NCBI RefSeq assembly: GCF_965219715.1 | Contig: NZ_OZ244785.1 | Span: 2,852,001 to 2,916,000, forward strand | Length of the DNA: 64,000 bases | Direction of reading: 5' to 3' | From: Bacterioplanoides sp965219715 | GTDB taxonomy: Bacteria; Pseudomonadota; Gammaproteobacteria; Pseudomonadales; Oceanobacteraceae | Shown here: positions 52,978 to 61,705 of the stretch, in pieces | How positions within the stretch are numbered: the stretch's first letter is position 1 | Layout of the letters: each line of letters starts with the position of its first letter | Translations under genes and position numbers: made by a program | Notes under the pieces: generated by a model | The model's input: the letters and a program-made list of their open reading frames with translations, nothing else | What the model was told of the DNA's origin: nothing | Database searches by the model: none

Positions 52978-53382
52978 ATGCAAGCACGAGCCACTCTGAT
53001 TTCTGCCGCCATCGCTGGTTTTAGCGGTGTTGCTCTGGGCGCGTTTGGCGCTCATGGCCTGAAGAATGTGTTATCGGCCAAGATGCTGACCGTCTGGCAA
53101 ACCGCCGTGCAGTATCATCTGGTACACAGCGTCGTGCTGTTAGCACTGGCAATTGCACTGATGGCTTCGCCGAAAAGCGATATAAAGATCTGGTTGCAAC
53201 GCTCGTCCAGCATGATGCTGGCAGGTCTGCTGTTATTCAGTGGCAGCCTGTACCTGATGGCACTGACGGGCATCCGGCCGCTGGGGATGATTACCCCGAT
53301 TGGTGGCGTCAGCTGGTTAATTGCCTGGGGCCTGATTGCTGTTGCTGCGTTTAAAATGCCAGCAAGCCAGAACATTGATTGA
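52978..53382 (+). CDS. DUF423 family membrane protein
   Basis: A 134-residue protein with four predicted membrane helices and the family start SGVALGAFGAHGLKNVLS, then WQTAVQYHLVHSVVLL and the late TPIGGVSWLIAW. It belongs to the YgdD group of small inner-membrane proteins of unknown function. It is divergent from ubiD with a 122-bp shared promoter region and is followed at 45 bp by trmB. Confidence 0.88.
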   Translation: MQARATLISAAIAGFSGVALGAFGAHGLKNVLSAKMLTVWQTAVQYHLVHSVVLLALAIALMASPKSDIKIWLQRSSSMMLAGLLLFSGSLYLMALTGIRPLGMITPIGGVSWLIAWGLIAVAAFKMPASQNID

Positions 53383-53427
53383 ATTAAATTTCGAGACCTT
53401 TTTCGACACTTGTACCCGAGAACTACC

Positions 53428-54204
53428 GTGACTGAAGAAAACCAGAACAACGATCTTCCACAAGAAGAAAGCACCTCTGCGGAAAAAGAAGCAGCCCTGA
53501 GCCAGGAAGGTAAACCAGAAGGCAAAAAAGAATACCGCCGTGGTATTAAAAGCTTTGTTATCCGTGCCGGTCGTTTAACCAAAGGCCAGGAAGGTGCGCT
53601 CGAACGCCAGTGGCCAAACATGGGTATGGAGCTGGAAGACGGGCCGATCGATCCTGAACAGGTATTTGGCCGCGACAGTCACGTCGTCATCGAAATTGGT
53701 TATGGCATGGGTCAGTCACTGGTGCAGATGGCACAAGCGGCACCAGACAAAGACTTTATTGGTGTTGAAGTGCACCTGCCAGGTGTCGGTTCATTACTGC
53801 ACCATGCTGAAGAAGCGGGTGTTACTAACTTACGTACTTACAAAGATGACGCCATCGAAGTATTAAAACTGGTACCGGATAACAGCATCGACACCGTGCA
53901 ATTATTTTTCCCGGACCCGTGGCACAAGAAGAAGCATCACAAGCGCCGTATTGTGAATGCCGAATTCGCCCAGACCCTGCGTCGTATTTTAAAGCCGGGT
54001 GGTATCTTCCATATGGCCACCGACTGGGAGCCATACAGCGAACATATGCTGGAAGTGATGGACGTGGCGGAAGGTTACGAAAACATCGCAGGCAAAGGCC
54101 AGTGTGTTGATCGTCCGGATCACCGTCCGTACACCAAGTTTGAAAAACGCGGTGAGCGTAAAGGACACGGTGTTTGGGATATTATGTACCGCAAAGTCAG
54201 CTAA
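53428..54204 (+). CDS. trmB: tRNA (guanine-N7-)-methyltransferase
   Basis: A 258-residue SAM-dependent enzyme making m7G46 in tRNA. I use GTG 53428 (MTEENQNN); a TTG at 53410 would add six residues and is less likely. The SAM site is EIGYGMGQSLVQMA, and the TrmB signature FPDPWHKKKHHKRRI and TDWEPYSEHMLEV are complete; RPYTKFEKRGERKGHGVWD is the C-terminal substrate loop. The first 35 residues are an acidic/basic extension of low complexity, common in this family. Confidence 0.94.
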   Translation: MTEENQNNDLPQEESTSAEKEAALSQEGKPEGKKEYRRGIKSFVIRAGRLTKGQEGALERQWPNMGMELEDGPIDPEQVFGRDSHVVIEIGYGMGQSLVQMAQAAPDKDFIGVEVHLPGVGSLLHHAEEAGVTNLRTYKDDAIEVLKLVPDNSIDTVQLFFPDPWHKKKHHKRRIVNAEFAQTLRRILKPGGIFHMATDWEPYSEHMLEVMDVAEGYENIAGKGQCVDRPDHRPYTKFEKRGERKGHGVWDIMYRKVS

Positions 54205-54249
54205 GGCTGCAGCGATCAGAGCTTTATAAACTAGAAACAGAGCAGAAAC

Positions 54250-54543
54250 ATGCAAAAGAAAGATAAAGAAAAAGTATTTGGCGGTGATTGGACTGAAGAA
54301 CAACTGCGTGCATTTATCGACGTAGAAAGCCACGATGGCACCGAAGCCGATTACACCGCAGTCATCCGTGCGTACCGTCATATGGTTCCGGCTACTTTCC
54401 AACAATACATCAACCTGTTTGTTGCTGAAGGCCACAACCTGAACGCAAAAAGCCTGGAAGGTGAGAGCCTGCTGGCAACCATCTCCAGTCACGCTCAGGG
54501 TGCTGAATACGCTGAGATCTTAAAAGCGGCTGGTGCTGAGTAA
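54250..54543 (+). CDS. Small PA4642-like conserved protein
   Basis: A 97-residue soluble acidic protein (FGGDWTEEQLRAFIDVES; YRHMVPATFQQYINLFVAEG; LLATISSHAQGAEYAEIL). It matches my memory of the Pseudomonas PA4642 family, of unknown function. It follows trmB by 45 bp and ends just before a strong terminator, so it is probably in the trmB message. Confidence 0.7.
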   Translation: MQKKDKEKVFGGDWTEEQLRAFIDVESHDGTEADYTAVIRAYRHMVPATFQQYINLFVAEGHNLNAKSLEGESLLATISSHAQGAEYAEILKAAGAE

Positions 54544-54563
54544 CAGCAACATCGCAAGCTAAG

Positions 54564-54587
54564 AAAGGGGCTTCGCGCCCCTTTTTT
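54564..54587 (+). terminator. Intrinsic terminator after the PA4642-like gene
   Basis: AAAGGGGC (54564-54571), loop, GCCCCTTT (54577-54584) and further T. Confidence 0.9.
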
Positions 54588-54713
54588 AATGGCTGTTCTC
54601 CTGGCGGTTTATTCATTTTGATCGCCAGCCAAAGCGGCATTAGCTCATAACGAAAAATTACTATCCAAACGGTCAGGTTTCATTAGAATAGCGCGCTTTT
54701 TTCGGAGCCTGCT

Positions 54714-56027
54714 ATGACCAGACTATCTCCTTTGGCACTCCTGCCAATGCTGTTATTCCTGTCGCTGTTTATCGGCAGCGGCCTGTATTACCAGGCTCAG
54801 GGCGTTGGTTTTGCCTTCTATGAAATCTCTGCACCAGTGGCCATTCTGCCTGCTATTGCGCTGGCGATATTACTTGCCGGAGGCTCTCTCAACCAACGGG
54901 TTGAGCAGTTTATCAAAGGTTGCAGCGATTCAACCCTGATCACCATGCTGCTGATTTTCCTGCTGGCCGGTGGCTTCGCAAGTGTTGCTAAAGCTATCGG
55001 TGGTGTTGATGCCACGGTCAGCCTCGGCCTGAGTATTATTCCACCATCACTGGTATTACCGGGCTTATTCCTGATGACCGCTTTTATGGCCACCGCCATG
55101 GGCACATCGATGGGGACCATTGCCGCTGTTGCGCCGATTGCCGTGGGTCTGACTGAAGCCACTGATCTGTCGCTGGCACTCACCGTTGGTACCGTCATTG
55201 GTGGTGCCATGTTTGGTGACAACCTGTCGATCATTTCCGATACCACCATTGCCGCAACCCGTACTCAGGGCTGTTCGATGGCTGACAAATTCCGTATGAA
55301 TCTGAAAATCGCCTTGCCTGCAGCCGTACTGACCATGGTTTGGTTGTATCTGCAGGGCAGTGAAGTCCAGATCAACGACCTCGAAGACCACAGCCTGCTG
55401 AAAGTCTTGCCGTATCTGCTGGTGTTGATTCTGGCGGTATCCGGTCTGAACGTTCTGGTGGTGTTGTTCAGCGGCATTGTGCTGGCAGGTGTCACCGGTT
55501 TATTACTGGTGGATGATTATCACGTCGCGCAGTGGGCAAAAGACATTTACGCCGGATATACCGGTATGCAGGAGATTATGATTCTGTCGCTGCTGATTGG
55601 TGGTCTGGCGTATATGATGAAACAAGCAGGTGGCCTCGACTGGCTGGCGCAACAAATCGATAAACTCAGCCGCCGCAACAGCAACGATGGCGAACAACAA
55701 CGCAGTGGCGAAACCAGCATCAGCCTGGCAGTTGCGCTGTCGAACCTGTGCACCGCAAACAATACCATCGCCATTCTGATCAGTGGTGGCCTGGCGAAAG
55801 ACATTGCCAGCCGCTACCAGGTCGACCCTCGTCGCAGTGCCAGCCTGATGGATATCACCTCCTGTGTGGTACAGGGCATTATCCCCTGGGGCGCGCAGAT
55901 GTTACTGGCGGCATCTATTGCCAAGCTGTCGCCACTGCAACTGATTGATTCCGTTGTGTACTGCTGGGCACTGGGCGCTGCTCTGGTGATTTCGATCATC
56001 ATTGGTCGTCCACAAGCCGCTGCCTGA
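54714..56027 (+). CDS. NhaC-type Na+/H+ antiporter family protein
   Basis: A 437-residue integral membrane protein with about 11-12 hydrophobic helices. Motifs such as FMATAMGTSMGTIAAVAPIA, VIGGAMFGDNLSIISDTTIA and LSNLCTANNTIAILISGG fit the NhaC family of sodium (or sodium/amino-acid) exchangers. A marine lifestyle would suit such a pump. It has its own upstream region and a hairpin downstream. The exact ions moved are not certain. Confidence 0.85.
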   Translation: MTRLSPLALLPMLLFLSLFIGSGLYYQAQGVGFAFYEISAPVAILPAIALAILLAGGSLNQRVEQFIKGCSDSTLITMLLIFLLAGGFASVAKAIGGVDATVSLGLSIIPPSLVLPGLFLMTAFMATAMGTSMGTIAAVAPIAVGLTEATDLSLALTVGTVIGGAMFGDNLSIISDTTIAATRTQGCSMADKFRMNLKIALPAAVLTMVWLYLQGSEVQINDLEDHSLLKVLPYLLVLILAVSGLNVLVVLFSGIVLAGVTGLLLVDDYHVAQWAKDIYAGYTGMQEIMILSLLIGGLAYMMKQAGGLDWLAQQIDKLSRRNSNDGEQQRSGETSISLAVALSNLCTANNTIAILISGGLAKDIASRYQVDPRRSASLMDITSCVVQGIIPWGAQMLLAASIAKLSPLQLIDSVVYCWALGAALVISIIIGRPQAAA

Positions 56028-56052
56028 TCACCCCATAAGAATCTTCTTCAGC

Positions 56053-56082
56053 CTCCGGTTACAGGGTTCACCTTAACCGGAG
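56053..56082 (+). terminator. Hairpin downstream of the antiporter gene
   Basis: CTCCGGTTA (56053-56061) and TAACCGGAG (56074-56082) form a perfect 9-bp stem, followed by the pyrimidine-rich CAACTTCTCTCC rather than a clean T-run. Probably a weak terminator. Confidence 0.5.
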
Positions 56083-56266
56083 CAACTTCTCTCCCCCTCC
56101 TTTACTTCAGCGCCCCTCTCAATCCGCCTGCCATTCAGGCCTATCTCGAGCCAAATGGTTGCAAAGCCCGAGGTATCAACTAGGTTTTAATACACAATTC
56201 TCCAGTTCCGGGCTTAGTGAACAGCCACTACTGATCAATCAGTATTTCGAAGCATAAGGGCTTTTG

Positions 56267-56719
56267 ATGGTTATCGAGTTGATGTATGTAAGTAAGTCTT
56301 CAGAACGTCTGGACAACCAGCAACTTGAACAGCTGCTGTTCACTTGTCGAAAAAACAACACCTTGCAAGACATTACCGGGCTACTGCTCTACGACGGCTT
56401 TGGCACTTTTATTCAGTGCCTGGAAGGGGAAGAAGACAAAGTCGATGCTCTGCTGCATACCATTAAGCAGGATTCACGACACACTCATATACACATTCTG
56501 TCGCGACAGCCTTTAACACAGAGAAACTTCCCGGATTGGCGCATGGGCTTCCATTATTTTTCCGATGCTCCGGTCACTCTGCCCGACGGCTACAGCAACT
56601 GGCTGACGGAACCAGCAGCCGGAGACAGTGAACAATTAGATAACTTCGCACTGTCCCTGTTCAGTTATTTTCGCCAGACCCATCAACTTAATTCCAGCAG
56701 CAGCGGAACCACCCTATGA
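56267..56719 (+). CDS. BLUF-domain blue-light receptor (short, stand-alone)
   Basis: A 150-residue protein that is essentially one BLUF domain plus a C-terminal tail. Flavin-site residues are present: Y7 in ELMYVSKS, N31 in RKNNTLQDITGLLLYD, Q50 in FIQCLEGE, and FPDWRMGF near residue 97 provides the Trp/Met pair. One residue is inserted between N31 and Q50 compared with the spacing I remember for AppA and Slr1694. Start ATG 56267 follows AAGGG. The stop overlaps the ATG of a chemoreceptor gene (ATGA), so the receptor pair is made together. A photosensor passing its signal to that chemoreceptor is the natural inference. Confidence 0.9.
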   Translation: MVIELMYVSKSSERLDNQQLEQLLFTCRKNNTLQDITGLLLYDGFGTFIQCLEGEEDKVDALLHTIKQDSRHTHIHILSRQPLTQRNFPDWRMGFHYFSDAPVTLPDGYSNWLTEPAAGDSEQLDNFALSLFSYFRQTHQLNSSSSGTTL

Positions 56720-58407
56720 AAAACCTGAAAATCGCACACAAAATTTACCTGCTGGGGTTCTTACAACTGATGTTGCTGCTGATTACTGCGGCAGTGTCCT
56801 ACAGCCAGATGAGCAAAATCGGTAAAGAGCTGATCGATATTGCAGAAGAAGATATTCCACTGGCGAATAAACTAACCACGTTAACCGAGCACCAGCTGGA
56901 GCAGGCGATTTTATTTGAACGAGGTTTGTTAAAAGCCTCGCTGATTGAACAGGGACAAAGCCAATATCGCAGCGAGCTCGATAGCAGCATCAGCAAATTA
57001 CAGAAGCTGCAGAAAAAGGTTGCCGACGAAATTACCGATGCCGATCAGTTTATTTCTACCGCAATTCCATTGCTGCACGATGAAAACGCCCGCCGGGAAT
57101 TCAGCAGCCTGCAACAAGACCTGAGGTCAGCAGAAGGGGCTTATCAGCGTTTAGTCGTTGATATTAATAATCTGCTTTCCCAGGCGCGTAGTAACGGTGT
57201 TACCAGCATTAGCTCAGAAATCAGTCGCATTGAAGAAGCAGAGGATCAGCTGGAGAAAAAACTGATTTCCATGCAGCAACGCATTCAGGACTTTACCTTG
57301 AAGTCAGCGTTAAAAGCGGAAGCCGATGAAAAGGCAGGACAACAACTGATTGGCACCATTGCCGTTATTGCATTGTTGATTGGCGCCGTACTGCCATTTG
57401 TCATCAGCGCAACCATTGTCCGACCCATTAATAATCTGCGTGACCGTCTGCAGGAAATTTCCCAGGGCGATGGCAACCTGCGCCAGCAATTAACCGTCAG
57501 CAGCAATGACGAAACCGGTGAAGTTGCCAAGGCGTTTAATCATTTTATTGAAGTGTTACGCAACATGATTATTAACACCAATACCCAGGCCGATGAGCTT
57601 GGGCGCTCCTCGGAAACCGCATTACAGGTGATGCAAACCACCCTGGCAAATGTTGAACGCCAACGCGATGAAACCGATCAGGTTGCGTCGCTGGTTAATC
57701 AGATGAATACCACCATTGAAGAAGTTGCACAGAGTACTTCCAGTGCCTCGGCAATTACCGCCCGTGTTCGTGACCGGGTTGCATTGGGGAGTGACAGTGC
57801 AGCAGAAACTCAGGGGGTTATTGAAAACCTGACACAGGAAATTCAACAGGCATCTCAGGTTATTCAATCGCTGGTGACTGAAACCAACAGCATCGGCAGT
57901 GTATTGGAATCGATTCAGGGAATTGCCGAGCAAACCAATTTATTAGCGTTAAACGCGGCAATTGAAGCGGCCCGCGCCGGCGAAACCGGCCGTGGATTCG
58001 CGGTGGTTGCCGACGAAGTACGCTCATTAGCACAACGTACCCAGTCGTCGACCGAAGACATTCAGAACCTGGTACAGCGACTGCAAACGGAAGCTAACAA
58101 TGCCGTTAACAGCATGGAGAAAGGTAATAAAATCAGTACCGAATGCCTGAATCATAGCCTGGAAACCAGTCAGATTTTTGCCGAAGCACGCGATGCGGTT
58201 AACGAAATTAACGACTTTAATCAGCAGATTTCCACCGCCGCGGCACAACAGTCCGAAGTATCGAAAGAAGTCAGCGTTAACCTCAGCACCATCGCCAAAA
58301 TTGCCGAAACAACCAGCCAGGGTGCGAAAGCGACTTCGGAGTCGAACGAGAATATTGCTAAACGCCTGATCGACTTACACACCAATCTGAATAAATTCCA
58401 GGTGTGA
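56716..58407 (+). CDS. Methyl-accepting chemotaxis protein
   Basis: A 563-residue chemoreceptor: first membrane helix (about 11-31), periplasmic helical sensor domain of about 170 residues, second membrane helix (about 211-235), HAMP domain (RPINNLRDRLQEISQGDGNL) and a cytoplasmic signalling domain with the conserved tip EQTNLLALNAAIEAARAGE, which binds CheA and CheW. No C-terminal CheR-binding pentapeptide is seen. It is translationally coupled to the BLUF gene. No other chemotaxis genes are in the window. Confidence 0.95.
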   Translation: MKNLKIAHKIYLLGFLQLMLLLITAAVSYSQMSKIGKELIDIAEEDIPLANKLTTLTEHQLEQAILFERGLLKASLIEQGQSQYRSELDSSISKLQKLQKKVADEITDADQFISTAIPLLHDENARREFSSLQQDLRSAEGAYQRLVVDINNLLSQARSNGVTSISSEISRIEEAEDQLEKKLISMQQRIQDFTLKSALKAEADEKAGQQLIGTIAVIALLIGAVLPFVISATIVRPINNLRDRLQEISQGDGNLRQQLTVSSNDETGEVAKAFNHFIEVLRNMIINTNTQADELGRSSETALQVMQTTLANVERQRDETDQVASLVNQMNTTIEEVAQSTSSASAITARVRDRVALGSDSAAETQGVIENLTQEIQQASQVIQSLVTETNSIGSVLESIQGIAEQTNLLALNAAIEAARAGETGRGFAVVADEVRSLAQRTQSSTEDIQNLVQRLQTEANNAVNSMEKGNKISTECLNHSLETSQIFAEARDAVNEINDFNQQISTAAAQQSEVSKEVSVNLSTIAKIAETTSQGAKATSESNENIAKRLIDLHTNLNKFQV

Positions 58408-58414
58408 CCCACTG

Positions 58415-59194
58415 CTAACTTCCCGCCGCGTTAGTGTTAACTGACGCGGCTAAGCAGGAAAATATAAGCGCCAGTAAGGTTGCATATACGCCAGCCAGTA
58501 TCCCCCAGCTATTCATGTCATCAAGATAAAACAATTCAGCGCTGAATAATGTTTTCACCAGAATTAGTGGTGCAATCACAGCAGCAATGGCAACACAACT
58601 AAAAACAGTGACGTGTTGTTGCAGTCTCATAACAATCCAGGATTTCAGCCCTTCCGGGAAATGCCGCAGGTGGGTAAATACCAACAGCACCGCAACCAGA
58701 AAATAGTTTAAAAGCACAAACTCTGACGACGATAACCAAACCCGTTCGCTGCGCCAGCCATAAAGAAATGTTGCTGTGACTTGCCACACTAATATCACTT
58801 CTGCAGCGACGGATAAAAAGCGGGACAATAACTTAAAACGGGCGGCAGGTCGGTGTAGTTTCAGCAAATGCGCCAGGCTAAAAGCAGCAATATTCAATAG
58901 CATAAAGCCCAGTAAAACCTGCCACAGCGTGAGATAGCTCTGGAACACAGACACCACCAGCCAGACCACCAGAACCGTTAACAAGGCAGTAATAAGCTGG
59001 CTGATTATTGAATTCCTAACAGAAGAACGTATAAAAAAATAACTTTCTGAGGTTGCATAGATCATCCAGAAGAATGCAACAGCTGTCCAATTGGTTGCGG
59101 CAAACTCAAACCGTCCATTTGCGATCGAAAATAATAAACAGATACCTGTAATTTCTGCCGTTAGCCGAAGCAAGAAAACGAGCTCACGTGTCAT
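58415..59194 (-). CDS. Multi-pass membrane protein of unknown function
   Basis: A 259-residue protein from ATG 59194, which overlaps the stop of the hydrolase gene upstream (ATGA); a longer frame to 59242 is not favoured. It has seven or more predicted membrane helices and no motif I recognise. The convergent chemoreceptor gene ends 7 bp from its stop. It is coupled to the alpha/beta hydrolase and probably acts with it. Confidence 0.7.
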   Translation of the reverse strand: MTRELVFLLRLTAEITGICLLFSIANGRFEFAATNWTAVAFFWMIYATSESYFFIRSSVRNSIISQLITALLTVLVVWLVVSVFQSYLTLWQVLLGFMLLNIAAFSLAHLLKLHRPAARFKLLSRFLSVAAEVILVWQVTATFLYGWRSERVWLSSSEFVLLNYFLVAVLLVFTHLRHFPEGLKSWIVMRLQQHVTVFSCVAIAAVIAPLILVKTLFSAELFYLDDMNSWGILAGVYATLLALIFSCLAASVNTNAAGS

Positions 59195-60249
59195 GGGTTT
59201 ACCATCGCTTGAGTAGCGTCTGCTTTGATATGCTGCTGACACCAGGTAACAAGCTCTGTCATCACGCCATCAGCCAGGCCTTCTCCTCCTAACCAGTTCA
59301 TCTTTAAAGCAAACCAGAGCGTGTCTTTGGCCTGACCGGCAAAAATCTCATCGCGGAATAGTCCGTGATCTGCTTGTGGATAAACCCGGTGTTTAAACAC
59401 ACCTCCGAGATGATGTGCATAAACCTCTGCACTTTGCTGTACATCAACAACGCTATCCGATGCGCCAAACAATGCCAGTACCGGTTGGCTGATTCGAGGT
59501 AAATACTCACGCGCATCAGCAGTCACATTACGACTGACAAAGTGAAAACGTGCTGCCGACATTTCACTGCCCTGATAAAAGTCCGGCTCATTCAGCTGAC
59601 GCCATTGACGATATTCCGGGTAATTCATACCCGCTAATAATCGCTCATCACCCTTGCGGTTATAGTCCAGTGCCTGCTGAATTTGCTGTTGTGACAGCGC
59701 CAGAGAATTAAGCCGTTGTCGGGTCTGATACTCGCCTTGTTGTAACCAGTTAATCGCGGTTGATACAAATACCGCAAAGGCCAGAGTCTGGTCTTCTGCG
59801 AGAACCTCTGGCAATACCCATCCCGCCTGAGAAAAGCCAATTAAACCAATATTTTCGGCCTGAATATCCCGCTGTTTGCGCAACCAGCTAATGGCCGACT
59901 GCAACTCTGTGCTGCGCTGAGACATACTTTGCTTCAGCCAGTTACCACCCGACTCTCCAACACCGGCCTTATCCCACGACAACACCGCAAAGCCAGCATC
60001 GGTCAAAGCATCGAAATAGGGCTGGTAATAACCGGCGCTGCTGCGACCCAACGGGCCATCACCATGAACAAAAATCACCGCAGGGTAGGGCCCGGCTGTA
60101 TTTTCAGGCAGTAACAACGAACCCGCCAGCGAATAATCATGGTGTTGGAAGCTAATGTCCCGGCTTCGGTAAGGCGTATCAAACAACACCAGAATGGCGA
60201 ACAATCCACTAAGAAAAAATACCAGACTGATTTTTACCGACTTCGACAT
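59191..60249 (-). CDS. Alpha/beta hydrolase, membrane-anchored or exported
   Basis: A 352-residue protein with an N-terminal hydrophobic segment (about residues 7-24). The alpha/beta hydrolase core is clear: VIFVHGDGPLGRSS (oxyanion region), WDKAGVGESGG, nucleophile elbow GFSQAG, LFGASDSVVD (acid) and YPQADHGLFRD (histidine). The family resembles dipeptidyl-peptidase-like and acyl-hydrolase lipases; the substrate is unknown. GGAG is upstream of the ATG. It forms a two-gene unit with the membrane protein at 58415. Confidence 0.85.
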   Translation of the reverse strand: MSKSVKISLVFFLSGLFAILVLFDTPYRSRDISFQHHDYSLAGSLLLPENTAGPYPAVIFVHGDGPLGRSSAGYYQPYFDALTDAGFAVLSWDKAGVGESGGNWLKQSMSQRSTELQSAISWLRKQRDIQAENIGLIGFSQAGWVLPEVLAEDQTLAFAVFVSTAINWLQQGEYQTRQRLNSLALSQQQIQQALDYNRKGDERLLAGMNYPEYRQWRQLNEPDFYQGSEMSAARFHFVSRNVTADAREYLPRISQPVLALFGASDSVVDVQQSAEVYAHHLGGVFKHRVYPQADHGLFRDEIFAGQAKDTLWFALKMNWLGGEGLADGVMTELVTWCQQHIKADATQAMVNP

Positions 60250-60438
60250 GGTGAATGCACTCCTGCGTTAACTCATCACTGGCAAACAGTGTATGCAGCA
60301 ACAAGCCGCAGAGATACGCCTCACCCCTGAGCTCTTACAAAGGCTTACTGAAGGCTGGCAAACCTCTTCATACACTGAATATTCATCGCAGCAGCCATGC
60401 TGTGAAACAACGACTCAATGCAATAAAGGAACAAACGA

Positions 60439-60900
60439 ATGAAGATGATTTCTGCCGCGATAGTAGCCACCGCAGGATTATTACTGTCATCACACTCGCT
60501 GTATGCCAACGAAAACAACACATCGGAGGCCAGCACTTTCGGCGAGCTGATTGTCGTTGTAAACGCAACGGCCAGCGACGATGGTGTCGTAGATGTCAGC
60601 CTGCTGGAAACTGCAGAACAGTTTTCGAATCAACAACCGCCGTTACGCACCTGCCGCCAGCCACCTCAGCAACAAAAAGCTTATTGTCATTTTAACGATC
60701 TGAAGCATGGCAATTACGCATTATTTATTTTTCATGATGAAAATAATAATCAGGACCTCGATGAGAACTTTGTTGGAGCTCCAACTGAAAAGCTGGCAAT
60801 TAGTAGTATTGATTTAAGTAATAACGATTCGCCAACGTTTGAACAAAGCGCTTTTCAATTCGACAGCGATAAAGCCCAGGTTTTTATCAACCTGCAATAA
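60439..60900 (+). CDS. DUF2141 domain protein, exported
   Basis: A 153-residue protein with signal peptide (to LYANE) and the DUF2141 pattern: CHFNDLKHGNYALFIFHDEN, then NNQDLDENFVGAPTEKL, and PTFEQSAFQF. DUF2141 proteins are small periplasmic or outer-membrane-related beta-sandwich proteins. It lies 34 bp before a MipA/OmpV gene, and the two are probably one message. Two Cys in the middle (TCRQ, YCHF) may form a disulfide. Confidence 0.88.
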   Translation: MKMISAAIVATAGLLLSSHSLYANENNTSEASTFGELIVVVNATASDDGVVDVSLLETAEQFSNQQPPLRTCRQPPQQQKAYCHFNDLKHGNYALFIFHDENNNQDLDENFVGAPTEKLAISSIDLSNNDSPTFEQSAFQFDSDKAQVFINLQ

Positions 60901-60934
60901 CCCGAGTCGTTCATTAAATTAAGGAGACGCTGTT

Positions 60935-61705
60935 ATGAATCTGGTAAAAAAATTACATCGGCTATGCGCAATTAGTTGCCGTCGAATAGTTATGATGTTT
61001 CTGTGTATAACATGCCCGACCCTGTTACATGCGGGTGATTTCAGTGTCGGAGCGGTGGCCGCCAATTCATCAGGTGAATACATCAACAGCGATACACAGT
61101 CTTATTTGCTGCCATTGGTACGCTATAACAGCGACAGCTGGACCGTCACCACAATCCGGGCAGAATACCACCTGCCAATAACCAGTAATCTGTGGGTCGA
61201 TACCATCGCCGCTTTTCGTTTACAAAACCTGAGTGATAAGACCAGCGATAAAACCGTTGGCATTGAAAAGCGTAATGAGAGTTTAGATGCCGGTTTCAGC
61301 ATCAATTATTATCTGGGTGATTTTGGTTTCACCGGAGTTGAATGGCTGTATGACATCAGTAGTACCCATAAAGGTAACGAGTTATCACTGCTCTACGCCT
61401 TTCCTCTGGAAGGCCCGAAAATCGGCATTACGCCCAGTCTTTTTATCAGTCGGATGAGTGATGACCTGGTCGACTATTATTACGGTGTCAGAACACCAGA
61501 AGTTCGCTCCGACCGGCCTTTTTATCAGGGAAAAAGTACAACGAATTATGGTGCTTCTCTGGAGTTACGTTACTCCATGTCACGTCACTGGAAATTATAT
61601 CTGCAAAGCAGTATTACCCAGCTTGGCAAAAACATCACAGCAAGCCCGTTAGTTGATCGGAAAAACAGCATCAACAGCAGTCTGGCTGTTAATTATCGAT
61701 TTTAG
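60935..61705 (+). CDS. MipA/OmpV family outer-membrane protein
   Basis: A 256-residue beta-barrel-type protein. Signal peptide after a longer positively charged N-terminus (cleavage near LLHAG). The usual MipA marks are present: YLLPLVRYNSDSW, YYYGVRTPEVR and alternating aromatic strands up to the C-terminal F (NYRF). MipA/OmpV proteins are outer-membrane porin-like or scaffold proteins. AAGGAG precedes the ATG. The 3' end overlaps the histidine kinase gene on the other strand by 17 bp. A second family member starts off the right edge (63727). Confidence 0.88.
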   Translation: MNLVKKLHRLCAISCRRIVMMFLCITCPTLLHAGDFSVGAVAANSSGEYINSDTQSYLLPLVRYNSDSWTVTTIRAEYHLPITSNLWVDTIAAFRLQNLSDKTSDKTVGIEKRNESLDAGFSINYYLGDFGFTGVEWLYDISSTHKGNELSLLYAFPLEGPKIGITPSLFISRMSDDLVDYYYGVRTPEVRSDRPFYQGKSTTNYGASLELRYSMSRHWKLYLQSSITQLGKNITASPLVDRKNSINSSLAVNYRF

